DNA from: Cypionkella sinensis
GTDB taxonomy: Bacteria > Pseudomonadota > Alphaproteobacteria > Rhodobacterales > Rhodobacteraceae
Assembly: GCF_042646385.1 (NCBI RefSeq)
Contig: NZ_JBHRTO010000001.1
Coordinates: forward strand, 2,542,001-2,606,000
DNA length: 64,000 nt
Reading direction: 5' to 3'
Shown here: positions 8,078-16,419 of the stretch, one piece after another
Layout: each line of letters begins with the position of its first letter
Numbering within the stretch: position 1 is the first letter of the stretch
Position numbers and translations under genes: made by a program
The notes under the pieces: model-generated
The model's input: the letters and a program-made list of their open reading frames with translations, nothing else
Database searches by the model: none
What the model was told of the DNA's origin: nothing

Positions 8078-9130
8078 TTACAGCGCGAGTTCGCCTTGAA
8101 GGACGCCCGCTTTGACGACGATGCGTCCGTCAAGGGCGATGGTGCAGTTGCGCATCGGCAGATCAAAATGGCCGAGCGTGTAGCGGCCTGCGTATTGGTT
8201 GGCCCCGGTGGACCACAGGAAACTGCCGGGCAAAGCGCGGAATTCGACGGCCTGCATGTCGCGCTTGTCATACATCGCGGCGCTGATCCAATGGGCGTGC
8301 GGGTTCATCCCCCAGCCGACGTGGCTAAGGCCGTAAGCGTTGGGATCATCCCAGGCGGCCATGTATTCGCGGAAGTGCAAGGCGTCGATGCCGTCGCCTT
8401 TGATGGCAGTGACGAAATCATTCTCGACGGTGCAGTCGATGCGGCTGGTCAGGTAGGTTTTGAACGTGAGGTTCATATCGCCCACGTCCATCACGATGCG
8501 CCCGTTCACCGCATTCTTGCCGGGGAAAGCAAGGCAGAGGCCGCCGGGCCAATGCGCCACGTCACCCGGCTTGGTGCCGAAGCCTGCGGTGCCGCCACAG
8601 GGCGCGCCGCGCAGATCAATGATCAGATCGGTGCCCGCGGCAGAGGTGACGTGCATCTCGGATGCCTCGCGCAGCATCTGGGTGCCAAGGGCGACCTTGG
8701 GGCCATGTTCGGCGCGGGGTTCGGTGCGCTCCAGAATCTCGGGGTGTTCGTTGGTGATCACCAGCAGGCGGGTGCGGCCTGCTGCCTCGATCTCGGGCCA
8801 TTCGGGGGCGTGGATCAGGCCTTCGACGGTGCAATCGACGATGACTTCGACCAGTTTCAAAGCCTCGATCACAGCGCGGTTCTGCTGGATCGCCCAGCTT
8901 GTGCCGGTGGATTTGACCGGGACCGGCGCGTTCTGTGGCGGGGTCGGCATGGTGATGATGCAAAACTCGGCACCCAGATCATAGGCCGCGAGTTCGCACA
9001 GATGCACCAGCACCGGGCGCGATTGGGTTTCGCACAGGATGGCGATGGGGGTGCCGCGACCGATGCCGTTCAGCGCCAACACGCGACGGAAGGCGGCGAG
9101 CCATTTGCCCTCGATCCGTTCTTGCATCAT
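8078..9130 (-). CDS. NicX-like 2,5-dihydroxypyridine 5,6-dioxygenase / M29-like metalloenzyme
   Basis: A 350-residue protein, the length of NicX, the Fe(II) enzyme that opens 2,5-dihydroxypyridine to N-formylmaleamate in nicotinate degradation. Metal-site candidates sit where the family has them: His in SHVGWG (about 270), and His/Asp of GHFD (321/323). The start MMQERIEGKW has two adjacent ATGs (9130, 9127) behind GGAGAAACC. It is the first gene of a six-gene operon and directly follows a promoter with two palindromes. The family also contains proteins annotated as leucyl aminopeptidase (M29), so the exact ring substrate is not established. Confidence 0.75.
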   Translation of the reverse strand: MMQERIEGKWLAAFRRVLALNGIGRGTPIAILCETQSRPVLVHLCELAAYDLGAEFCIITMPTPPQNAPVPVKSTGTSWAIQQNRAVIEALKLVEVIVDCTVEGLIHAPEWPEIEAAGRTRLLVITNEHPEILERTEPRAEHGPKVALGTQMLREASEMHVTSAAGTDLIIDLRGAPCGGTAGFGTKPGDVAHWPGGLCLAFPGKNAVNGRIVMDVGDMNLTFKTYLTSRIDCTVENDFVTAIKGDGIDALHFREYMAAWDDPNAYGLSHVGWGMNPHAHWISAAMYDKRDMQAVEFRALPGSFLWSTGANQYAGRYTLGHFDLPMRNCTIALDGRIVVKAGVLQGELAL

Positions 9131-9171
9131 CGCGGTTTCTCCTTTGGCGTTTGGATTTGAGTCGAAATCTT

Positions 9172-9217
9172 TTACTGATCGGTTTAGTAATTATCAGACT
9201 CATGTTTGTGTCAACAA
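9172..9217 (-). promoter_or_regulatory. Promoter and candidate TetR operator of the NicX-like operon
   Basis: Read on the minus strand, a perfect TTGACA lies at 9214-9209, and an overlapping TTGTTG at 9217-9212 is 16 bases from GATAAT, a good -10. Over and just downstream of the -10 is the dyad TTACT(9 nt)AGTAA at 9172-9190, with a second interlocked dyad CTGAT/ATCAG at 9175-9197. This is the right place for repression by the operon's own TetR protein. Confidence 0.5.
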
Positions 9218-9234
9218 GATTTTCGAAAATCTTG
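9215..9234. promoter_or_regulatory. 20-bp perfect palindrome, candidate regulator site
   Basis: CAAGATTTTCGAAAATCTTG is a perfect 20-bp palindrome directly upstream of the -35 box of the NicX-like operon. Its core ATTTTCGAAAAT recurs in the divergent promoter of the gentisate-dioxygenase-like operon (16346-16359), next to a GntR-family gene. This suggests one regulator for both operons. Confidence 0.6.
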
Positions 9235-9711
9235 CGCGGTGGCGAATATCTGGGGATGAAACGGCAGCCATAAAGCCGCTGGAAACAGCTATCTTGGTGG
9301 TGAGGGACGAGGCAATCAGCGCCCACAGCTTGGTTAATCTTGAATTTTTTTAATATATATATATCAATGCGTTGAGAGACTTCCCAAAATGACCCCTTCG
9401 CCACCGTCGCCGAAGAATTGCCATCGGCGTGAAATTGACCTGTTTGAGGGCAACGGGCATCTCGGCACAGGCAAACTACCGCGTTCGACCGCCGGTTAGG
9501 AATAGCTCAGACCCCCAATTTCGAGAACGCATGCGTTTCTGCGGTGGCGGACGCATACCCGGGTCACTACGGGGTGGAAATCAACAGCCAGGAATCTGAA
9601 TGCTTCACAGCCTTGGCCCTGAACAGCCATTCAAGTGTTCAGATGAGGGTCAGAACTTTGCGCGAAGCCGCGCGATAAGTGCGAAATGCCAAGCGCATAA
9701 ATTGCAAATCT
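9235..9711. other. Gene-free accessory segment
   Basis: About 480 bases with no convincing ORF on either strand. It includes an AT-rich run (TTTTTTTAATATATATATA near 9347-9364) that stands out from the GC-rich surroundings. The rest shows no family I recognise. It precedes an accessory island carrying IS debris, so it may be a rearrangement scar. Confidence 0.5.
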
Positions 9712-10422
9712 CTAAGGTGCCACTCTTTCAAAGTCATAGACCGCGTCCACCTTGCAGTCAGCCATGCCAAGCAGAGCAAGCGCCGCAGCATCTTTTTTCG
9801 ATGCAGCTGCAAGGCGCAGTGCCATTGTTGCCTCGGCGCGATCGGGGGCGGTGAGTGTGGCGGTTGCGGTGACCTTGACATCCAGCGTGCCATTGGCCGG
9901 AACAGGGAAAACCCCGTCAAACTGAGTAGGACTGCGTTCGGTCCAGCGAATGCCATCTGGCGCGGTGCTGAGGGCGAATTTGCCAGGGTGAAACTTGCCG
10001 CCCCATGTGATCTGTTTGACACTGCCCATCGCATCCACCAGCGGCGGCACCATGTCCGCAACCTGCGGCAAGCAGCCCTTTATCTCTTGTACGCGCACCG
10101 ATCCGCGCCATGCGCCGTCTTCTGGGATGATGGTGAACACCTCAATCGGGCAAACGCCATCGCCGCCATAGGACGCGTCGACTTCTTCGACGCTTGCGCT
10201 GCTCCAGATATAGTCATTGTCTTTCTCGACCAGCACCATGTTCTCTGCGCCGGGCGGTGCCGGGCTGCCGACAAGCGCTTCATACTCGCTCATTGTTATG
10301 GACAGCTTGCAGGCGCAGCCCGCATCGCCACAATTGGCGAAGAGGATGCGCGCTTCGGCGTGTGCAGGCTGTGTCAAGCTAACAAGCGTCAGAAGTCCGG
10401 CAATGATGAGGTGGGTTCGCAT
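9712..10422 (-). CDS. Secreted protein of unknown function
   Basis: A 236-residue protein with a clear signal peptide: MRTHLIIAGLLTLVSLTQ followed by PAHA-E, cleavage near residue 22. The mature part starts with a Cys-rich stretch (NCGDAGCACKLSITMSEYE) and has two further cysteines, so disulphides are likely in the periplasm. It ends with an ATMALRLAAASKKDAAALALLG helix. I do not recognise the family. Its ATG overlaps the stop of the truncated upstream gene (TGATG), so the two were one transcription unit; the gene may have lost its promoter when the upstream gene was cut. Confidence 0.7.
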   Translation of the reverse strand: MRTHLIIAGLLTLVSLTQPAHAEARILFANCGDAGCACKLSITMSEYEALVGSPAPPGAENMVLVEKDNDYIWSSASVEEVDASYGGDGVCPIEVFTIIPEDGAWRGSVRVQEIKGCLPQVADMVPPLVDAMGSVKQITWGGKFHPGKFALSTAPDGIRWTERSPTQFDGVFPVPANGTLDVKVTATATLTAPDRAEATMALRLAAASKKDAAALALLGMADCKVDAVYDFERVAP

Positions 10423-11757
10423 CACTTTTCTCCGTTCAATTTTGCGCGCAAAGCGCCGGCGACCTCTGGTTTCAGATTCAGTTTGGTGCCGGGGATGCCC
10501 GATGCAGACGCGACCGCGCGCAGAGAGGATTTCAGCAACACAACTGCGGCTTTATCGGTGTCTTTGGCGGAGCAGAGCGGGCCAAGGGCGGAATCGGTGC
10601 AGGGCCCTATGGCGACATCCCATTGTCGCGGGTTCAGCGCGGCCATCACCTGCAAGGGCGTGCCAGAATAGAACTCTACCGACGCGGCCTTGGCGGTGGC
10701 TCCGCCTGCGGTTTCATAAACCAGCGCCGCACTGGCCGCCCAACCCGGCAACAGAATATAGCGCAAACCGCCGGTGCTATCAGTGACAGAGCAAGGCACA
10801 TCGCCCAGACAATGTGCTGCGGCGGGTTCGCCGTTTGGCAAAGTCAGTGCAGTTTGCGCTGCGCTGGCGGTGCGCAGCAGGGTCACATCGACCGAGGCAT
10901 CGGGAGTAACATTCAACGCCGCAGCATAGAGATGGCCAGTGCCCCCCTCAGCAAACCCCTCAATCACCCAGCGTCCCGGATCCAGCGCGGTTTTCCAACC
11001 GTGCGGCTGATAGTCCGTGCCCAGCACCTCTGAGGATTGGCCGCTGACCGGGGTGGCCTGCCAGCGGGTGAAAATGCCGTCATACTGGCCCTTGATCCAG
11101 ATCGGCACCGGACCAGAAGCGGCGGGGACATTTTCGACCATGCCGATGGTTTCGATGGGTGTCAGCGGGATTTCAAATGTTTGACCCTTTGCATTTGTCA
11201 CGGTGATTTCTGCACCAAAGCTTCGCCCGGCGATCACCTCGGCGTGGATACGCCAGCGACCGGGGTAAAGCTCTGCGGTCCAAGACCCCGTTATGGGGTC
11301 GGGCATGGCCAGCGCCTCTGGGGCGCCGGCTTGGGGGTCCAGCGGCTCGGCTGACCACAGGATCGGATCCCCTGAGAAGGCGGCGGGAACCGACAGCACC
11401 ACTGGCAAAAAGCTTGGCCCAATGGCTGGCGCGGCGTCGACCTTTTCGAGTGTCACGGTAATCGGGCGACTATGAACCGTTTCGTTGTCCAGAAACACAT
11501 AGCGGAACTCAAAAACGCCCGGCTCATCGGGCATTCTGAATGTCATCTCGGACTGACCTGCGACATAGCCATAGTCAAAGCGTTCGTTATCTGCCTGCCG
11601 ATAGAACTGGATGTTGTCGAGATGGGCACCCGGCCCAACCCAGGTGATTGTCACATCGCTGCCGACCTGCGCCGTGTCGGGTGCGGTGATTGACACCGGG
11701 GCGTCACTCAGTGTCAGAGGCCTGCGGGCAATGATCTCTTGCGCTTTGAGCATATAG
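10422..11757 (-). pseudogene. C-terminal remnant of a secreted (VWA-associated type) multi-domain protein, 5' end lost at IS debris
   Basis: About 440 codons remain in frame. The visible start of the homologous part, SDAPVSITAPDTAQVGSDVTI, then TWVGPG and later PGVFEFRYVFLDNETV, is an Ig-like repeat unit that I associate with large VWA-domain secreted proteins of Rhodobacteraceae; a second half has GSWTAELYPGRWRIHAE-type strands. No signal peptide or VWA domain is present. Upstream of about 11760 the open frame continues only as the antisense of a transposase fragment, so the 5' part has been replaced by insertion-sequence DNA. The VWA assignment rests on recalled neighbours of this repeat unit and is tentative. 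Confidence 0.55.
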
Positions 11758-11760
11758 GCT

Positions 11761-12198
11761 GTGTCACAGAAGCGGATGATGTGGGCGAAACTGACGATGT
11801 GCCCGCCGAGGATGCTGAACGTGGTGGACGACGTCACTCGAGAATGCCTTGCCGCGATCCAGGACACCTCGATCTCGGGACGCCGCGTGGCCCGCGAGCT
11901 GACAGCGCTGATCGAACGGCGTGGTAAACCCGGCATGATCGTCAGTGACAACGGGACGGAACTGACCTCGAACGCGATCCTCAAATGGTGCGCCGAGCAC
12001 AAGATCGAATGGCACTACATCGCGCAGGGCAAGCCCATGCAGAACGGTTTCGTCGAAAGTTTCAACGGCAGGATGCGGGACGAATTTCTGAACGAGACAT
12101 TGTTCCGCAACCTCGCCCATGCCCGTGATCTGATCACGGCTTGGGTGACCGACTACAACACCGAACGCCCGCACTCGGCCCTCGGACACCCGACAACC
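11761..12198 (+). mobile_element. IS3-family transposase fragment (rve domain, C-terminal half of OrfB)
   Basis: The frame reads RMLNVVDDVTREC, then SDNGTELTSNAILKWC, then GKPMQNGFVESFNGRMRDEF and TERPHSALGHPTT, the integrase core of IS3-family OrfB. The DDE residues are present: Asp of VVDD, Asp of SDNG and Glu of FVESF. The region before about 11800 does not match, so the N-terminal half is missing, and the C-terminus is cut right after HPTT. It is therefore not functional. It abuts the truncated gene at 10422-11757. Confidence 0.8.
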
Positions 12199-12374
12199 CG
12201 GAAATCGGTGAAGAGATGCACAAGATCGCCGAGAAGCGCCGTCGCTTCGGTTATCTGCGTGTGGGCATCATGCTGGAGCGCAAGGGCATGATCATGAACG
12301 AAAAGCAGCTCTACCGGATTTTCAGAGAAGAAGGCCCCTCTGTGCAGCGCAGGCGGGCGTGTAAGGCGATTTGA
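12199..12374 (+). mobile_element. IS3-family transposase fragment (N-terminal HTH_21 part of OrfB), out of order
   Basis: In a second frame, immediately after the rve fragment, the DNA encodes EIGEEMHKIAEKRRRFGYLR, then RKGMIMNEKQLYRIFREEGP. This is the segment that normally lies before the rve domain in IS3 OrfB. Here it lies after it, on the same strand, and stops at TGA 12372-12374. The permuted order suggests tandem copies that lost the middle, or two separate insertions. Bases 12375-12588 downstream hold no gene I can see. Confidence 0.75.
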
Positions 12375-12588
12375 AAGCAGCCTGTTTTTGCGGGTCGGTC
12401 TGTGGACCGGCCTAACCTTTAGAGCCAAATTGAAAAAAGCCATCCAATGGGCAGTTTTTATCTTATCGCCAAGAATAGGTCGCTTTGCATTGCCTTGTTA
12501 CTCGGCGAGAAAATCCACCATCTCTACATCGGAATCCTTATAAAACAATGGAATAGAGAAAATATTTGGCGTCTTAATGGCAGTTGTT

Positions 12589-13224
12589 TCATCGGGGGGT
12601 TTGCTTGGGCCAATCCGCCCATTTCGGGCGATCAAGTTCGAAGGTTTCGTGGCTGCGCACGTAGGTCGAGCCATAGCCGCGCGCCACAAGCCCCAAGGCC
12701 GGGGTGTCGATATGGGCGCGTTCGGCGTTCAGGATGAAGCGGTCGTCGATATGCACGGCCAATACGCGGCCGATGACGATGGTCTGATGTGGGCCGGTGA
12801 TGACCGAGGACAGCATCGCACATTCAAACGCCACCGGACTGGCGGCGATGCGCGGCGGGCGGATATGCAGCGACGGCGTGGTGGCAAGGTCTGCAAGGTC
12901 AAGCTCGTTCACCCCGGTGGGGGCATCGACCGAGGTGGTGTTCATCTGCTGCACCAAGGCCTCGGGCACCAGATTGACGACAAATTCGCCGGTGGCGAGG
13001 ATGTTCGCCGCCGTGTCCTTGAAGCCGCGTTTGGGGTCGGCCATCAGGCCCAGGGTGATGGTGGGCGGGGCGGAACCCATGACGTTGAAAAAGCTGTAGG
13101 GGGCGGCGTTCAGCGCGCCCTTTGCGCTTTGCGTGACCACCCAGGCAATCGGGCGTGGCATCACGGTGGCGGCGAGCAGTTTGTAAGCAATGGGCTCGAC
13201 CACCTTATCCAGATCCCAGTGCAT
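12589..13224 (-). CDS. Flavin reductase family protein (FMN-binding)
   Basis: A 211-residue flavoreductase-like protein, longer than the one at 2973 and from a different branch. Landmarks are KLLAATVMPRPIAWVVT, AAPYSFFNVMGSAPPTITLG (FMN contacts), TGEFVVNLVPEALVQQMN and the C-terminal YGSTYVRSHETFEL. Such proteins supply reduced flavin to oxygenases or act as oxidoreductases themselves. It is the last gene of the 16280-to-12589 operon, and its ATG overlaps the nitrilase stop (TGATG). No oxygenase that uses reduced flavin is in the same operon; the one at 6752 is a possible partner. Confidence 0.8.
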   Translation of the reverse strand: MHWDLDKVVEPIAYKLLAATVMPRPIAWVVTQSAKGALNAAPYSFFNVMGSAPPTITLGLMADPKRGFKDTAANILATGEFVVNLVPEALVQQMNTTSVDAPTGVNELDLADLATTPSLHIRPPRIAASPVAFECAMLSSVITGPHQTIVIGRVLAVHIDDRFILNAERAHIDTPALGLVARGYGSTYVRSHETFELDRPKWADWPKQTPR

Positions 13225-14147
13225 CAGATTTCCTTCACGGCGCGTTTGGCGCGGGTATCGACGGTCAGTTCAAACACATCGGGGCGGGCATAGTGGCCCG
13301 TGACGTCGAAATCATATTTCGCGCGCATCACCTCGGTGGGGTCGATTTCGGCATAAAGGATGGTCTCGCCGCTGAAATCCGGGCCCGCCAGAACTTTGCC
13401 CAGCGGGCCGATGATTGCTGATCCGCCGCGCATCATCACGGTGTCGGGTGCGTCGCCCAGCGCACTTTCATGCTCGGGGCCGTAGGCGGCGCGGGTGATG
13501 TATTGACAGGCGGTGAGCACGAAGGTGCGGCCTTCCATCGCAATGTGCTGCATGGTGGGCAGCCAGGTGTCACGATCATCGGCGGTGGGGGCGCAGTAGA
13601 GGCTAACGCCTTGATGATACATGTGCATCCGCAGCGCGGGCATGTAGTTTTCCCAGCAGATCACAGCGCCGATGGTGCCAAGATCGGTCTTGAACGTGGG
13701 CAGGGTAGAGCCATCGCCAAAGCCCCAGATCAGCCGTTCGGCTGCGGTGGGCATCAGTTTGCGGTGCTTGCCGACAAGGCCCTTTGCGCCATCGAAGTAA
13801 AGCGCTGTGCAGTAGAGGGTTGCGCCATCGCGTTCGATTGCGCCGATGACGGCGAAGGTGTTGGTTTCGGCGGTGGCATCGGCCAGCAGTGCCACTTCGG
13901 GGCCGTCCAGATCAATCGCAGCCGCGTGGTAGCGGGCGAAAGCGGCGCGGCCTTCGGGCTTGCGCATCCCAATGGGCGCGCCAAAGCTGGCGCCTTTCGG
14001 ATAGCCGCCCAGCAGCGCCTCGGGAAAGACCACCAGTTTCGCGCCTTTCGCAGCGGCCTCGCGCAGGCTCGCGGCGGCCTTTTTGGCGGTGGCGAGGGGG
14101 TCGTTGGGCAGAGAGGCGATTTGGGCGACGGCGACGGTGAAGCTCAT
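13224..14147 (-). CDS. Nitrilase (carbon-nitrogen hydrolase)
   Basis: A 307-residue branch-1 nitrilase. The catalytic triad is complete: Glu 43 in FPEALLGGYPKG, Lys 130 in KHRKLMPT, and Cys 164 in VICWENYMP. The sequence TAAERLIWGFGDGS following the lysine is the classic nitrilase (EC 3.5.5.1) signature rather than that of an amidase or ureidopropionase. It would turn a nitrile into a carboxylic acid and ammonia. It lies in an operon with a gentisate-dioxygenase-like protein and an FAH-family hydrolase, so an aromatic or heteroaromatic nitrile is a reasonable guess. An 81-base gap with a GC-rich hairpin (CCGGGGGC/GCCCCCGG, near 14172) separates it from the FAH gene. Confidence 0.88.
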   Translation of the reverse strand: MSFTVAVAQIASLPNDPLATAKKAAASLREAAAKGAKLVVFPEALLGGYPKGASFGAPIGMRKPEGRAAFARYHAAAIDLDGPEVALLADATAETNTFAVIGAIERDGATLYCTALYFDGAKGLVGKHRKLMPTAAERLIWGFGDGSTLPTFKTDLGTIGAVICWENYMPALRMHMYHQGVSLYCAPTADDRDTWLPTMQHIAMEGRTFVLTACQYITRAAYGPEHESALGDAPDTVMMRGGSAIIGPLGKVLAGPDFSGETILYAEIDPTEVMRAKYDFDVTGHYARPDVFELTVDTRAKRAVKEI

Positions 14148-14228
14148 GGCTGGTTCCTTGTGTGGCAGGCCGCCGGGGGCCAGCCCCCGGACCCCCGGGA
14201 TATTTGAGCGCAGAGGATGACCAAAGCG

Positions 14229-15149
14229 TCAGTCTGGCGTGGTGTTGATAACGGGATGGCGGATGGTGCCGATGCCTTCGACTGTGGCGATAACCACGTC
14301 ACCCGGCCAGAGCCATTCTTGCGGGGTGCGACCCGCGCCGACGCCTTCTGGCGTGCCCGAGGCGATGATGTCGCCAGGTTCCAGCGTGATGCCCGAGGAG
14401 ATGTCGGCGATCAGCGTGGCGACGTTGAACAGCATGTGGCGGGTGTTGGAACGTTGTTTTTCCACACCATTGACGGTAAGCCAGAGGTCGAGGATTTGGG
14501 GATCGGGCATGTCGTCGGCGGTGATGATGCAGGGGCCGAAGGGGGCGTAGGTGTCTTGGCCTTTTGAGAAAATCCATTGCCCCGCGCGGCGGTTGTCGCG
14601 GGCGGAAATGTCGATCATCACCGAATAGCCGAACACATGGTTCAGCGCAGCTTCGCGGCTGACGCGGCGGGCGGTGGTGCCGATGATCACGGCGAGTTCG
14701 ACCTCCCAATCAAGCTGTTGCGTGATCTTGGCGTTGTGTTCGATGGCGTCACCGGGGCCGATCACCGTGGTGGGGGGTTTCGAGAAGATCACCGGCTGTT
14801 TCGGCAGGTCTTTTGAGGTATCGAGAGATGCAGCACTTTCGGCGACGTGTTCGACATAGTTCAGACCGATGCCGAAGATGTTCTTGCGCGGGCGGGGGAT
14901 CGGCGCAAGCAGGGTGACATTGGCCAGATCGGTGGCAACGCCGGTGGCATAATCGCCCTCAGCACCTTCAAGGCAGGCCTTTAGCATGGCAAGACCGGGG
15001 CGGCCTGCGTCAATCAGGGCCAGCATGCTGTCGGGCAGATCTTCACCCATCATCGTGCCCAGATGGGCGACATCCACCACCAGATCGCCGTCCATGACGC
15101 CAAGCTTTGCTGCGGCCTCGACCGAAGCGCGATACGTTACCAGTTTCAT
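14229..15149 (-). CDS. Fumarylacetoacetate hydrolase-family protein (acylpyruvate hydrolase type)
   Basis: A 306-residue FAH-family enzyme. It has GIGLNYVEHVAES (about 93-105), KPPTTVIGPGDAI, metal-binding WEVELAVIIG and IDISARDNRR, and the C-terminal ASGTPEGVGAGRTP signature. Next to a gentisate-dioxygenase-like gene the natural role is fumarylpyruvate or maleylpyruvate hydrolysis to pyruvate and fumarate or maleate. No maleylpyruvate isomerase is in the window. It follows the bicupin gene by nine bases, so translation is probably linked. Confidence 0.85.
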   Translation of the reverse strand: MKLVTYRASVEAAAKLGVMDGDLVVDVAHLGTMMGEDLPDSMLALIDAGRPGLAMLKACLEGAEGDYATGVATDLANVTLLAPIPRPRKNIFGIGLNYVEHVAESAASLDTSKDLPKQPVIFSKPPTTVIGPGDAIEHNAKITQQLDWEVELAVIIGTTARRVSREAALNHVFGYSVMIDISARDNRRAGQWIFSKGQDTYAPFGPCIITADDMPDPQILDLWLTVNGVEKQRSNTRHMLFNVATLIADISSGITLEPGDIIASGTPEGVGAGRTPQEWLWPGDVVIATVEGIGTIRHPVINTTPD

Positions 15150-15158
15150 ATCTTGTCC

Positions 15159-16280
15159 TTACAGAAGCGGCTGGTGGCCGTTGTTGTCGCCAAAGGCTTC
15201 CTCGCGGTAGAGGCCGAGCGCCCGCATCACCGGAAGATCCGAGAGGCAGAACAGGCAGGCATCCTCGCCCGGTTGATCGTTGACATGTTCATGCCAAGCC
15301 CAGGATGGCACGCAGAAGATGTCCCGCTCCTGCCAATCATAGCGTTGGCCGTTGATGATCGAATGGCCGCGGCCCTTGGCGACGTGATAGAGGTAGCTGC
15401 CGGTGTGGCGGTGGGCGCGTGTGTGTTCGCCCGCGCGCAAGAGTTGCATCGAAGCGCCCAGCGTCTGCATCACCGGGCCGTTTGTCACCGGGTTCACATA
15501 TTCCATCAGCACACCGTCGAAGGGCGAGCCAGCGGTGGCACCGGCGTATTTCACCAGCGCGTTATAGGTGGGGGCCCATTCGTATTTGAACATCGGGCTG
15601 TAGCCTTTGTTCCACGCGCCGCCACCGGGGGTCAGGCCGGCGTTGCCCCAGGTTTTGGTCATATCGTCCACCGGATAACCGACGGCTTGGCCAAGATCGG
15701 GATGCACCTCGTAAAAGTTCGCCTCCATCGCGTTGACGAAGGGGATGTCGAGGCCGTCTTGCCAGATGCAGGGGCTGCCTTCGGCGGCCACACCATGTTC
15801 GTGCCATGTGCCGTTTGGGGTGAGGACGAAATCATTCGCGCCCAGCGTCATCTTGTGGCCATCGACCACGGTGTAAGCGCCGCTGCCTTCCATGATGAAG
15901 CGGATGGCGCTGGCGGAATGGCGGTGGGCCGAGGCGACCTCGCCAGGGTTCATCACTTGCAGGCCCGCGTAAATCCAGCCGACCGCTGCGGCCACATCGG
16001 TGCGGCCGGGGTTGTTGAGGTAGATCACCCGCCGCCCCGCCTTTTCTGGCGTGACGAGTTGCACCGAGCGCAGCACGTGTTCGCGCAAATCGCGGTAGTG
16101 CCAGACCACAGGGACGGATTGGCTTTTCGGCTGCCACGGCTCGATCTTGTTGGCCACCGTCCACAGGGCGCCCGCTTTGAATTTATCAAGCTGGTCGTAG
16201 TAGGCCAGCAGTTCGGGCGTGTCTTCGACATTGGCACGGCCCACCACATCCTCGCGGTGATTTTCGCGTTGATTGCTCAT
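15159..16280 (-). CDS. Bicupin ring-cleavage dioxygenase, gentisate 1,2-dioxygenase-like
   Basis: A 373-residue bicupin close in length to gentisate 1,2-dioxygenases. The first cupin has the Fe(II) histidines in AHRHSASAIRFIMEG and WHEHG; the second has THRAHRHTGS-like histidines (TRAHRHTGSYLYHV) and WAWHEHVN. Gentisate dioxygenase opens 2,5-dihydroxybenzoate to maleylpyruvate; salicylate and 1-hydroxy-2-naphthoate dioxygenases are close relatives, so the ring substrate is not certain. It is the first gene of a four-gene operon with an FAH hydrolase, nitrilase and flavin reductase, transcribed divergently from a GntR regulator. GGGGGCAGGGAT precedes the ATG. Confidence 0.82.
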   Translation of the reverse strand: MSNQRENHREDVVGRANVEDTPELLAYYDQLDKFKAGALWTVANKIEPWQPKSQSVPVVWHYRDLREHVLRSVQLVTPEKAGRRVIYLNNPGRTDVAAAVGWIYAGLQVMNPGEVASAHRHSASAIRFIMEGSGAYTVVDGHKMTLGANDFVLTPNGTWHEHGVAAEGSPCIWQDGLDIPFVNAMEANFYEVHPDLGQAVGYPVDDMTKTWGNAGLTPGGGAWNKGYSPMFKYEWAPTYNALVKYAGATAGSPFDGVLMEYVNPVTNGPVMQTLGASMQLLRAGEHTRAHRHTGSYLYHVAKGRGHSIINGQRYDWQERDIFCVPSWAWHEHVNDQPGEDACLFCLSDLPVMRALGLYREEAFGDNNGHQPLL

Positions 16281-16345
16281 ATCCCTGCCCCCTGATGCCG
16301 AGTCTCTGGATGCAAGATGCCAGAATTATTTACGCAAGCAAGTAA

Positions 16346-16359
16346 TATTTTCGAAAATA
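16346..16359. promoter_or_regulatory. Palindromic operator candidate in the bicupin/GntR divergent promoter
   Basis: TATTTTCGAAAATA is a perfect 14-bp palindrome about 66 bases before the bicupin ATG and 61 before the GntR ATG. It shares the 12-bp core ATTTTCGAAAAT with the palindrome at 9215-9234. The adjacent GntR protein is the natural candidate to bind it. Confidence 0.6.
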
Positions 16360-16419
16360 ATGAAATTGCCATCCGATCTGCCCTGCGCCATACTGGCATA
16401 AGCAGAAAGAGGCCCCCGA

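Noticed and set aside
8979..9404. Minus-strand frame covering the NicX-like promoter region
   Set aside because: It overlaps the real gene in another frame, has no family match and spans the promoter palindromes.
11761..12002. N-terminal extension of the truncated secreted-protein frame (up to 12002 on the minus strand)
   Set aside because: It is the antisense of the IS3 rve fragment, so it is chance open frame rather than part of the gene.
14160..14210. GC-rich hairpin between the FAH and nitrilase genes read as a terminator splitting the operon
   Set aside because: There is no T tract and similar GGGATATTT-ending hairpins occur at other junctions (for example 42404), so an operon break is not supported.
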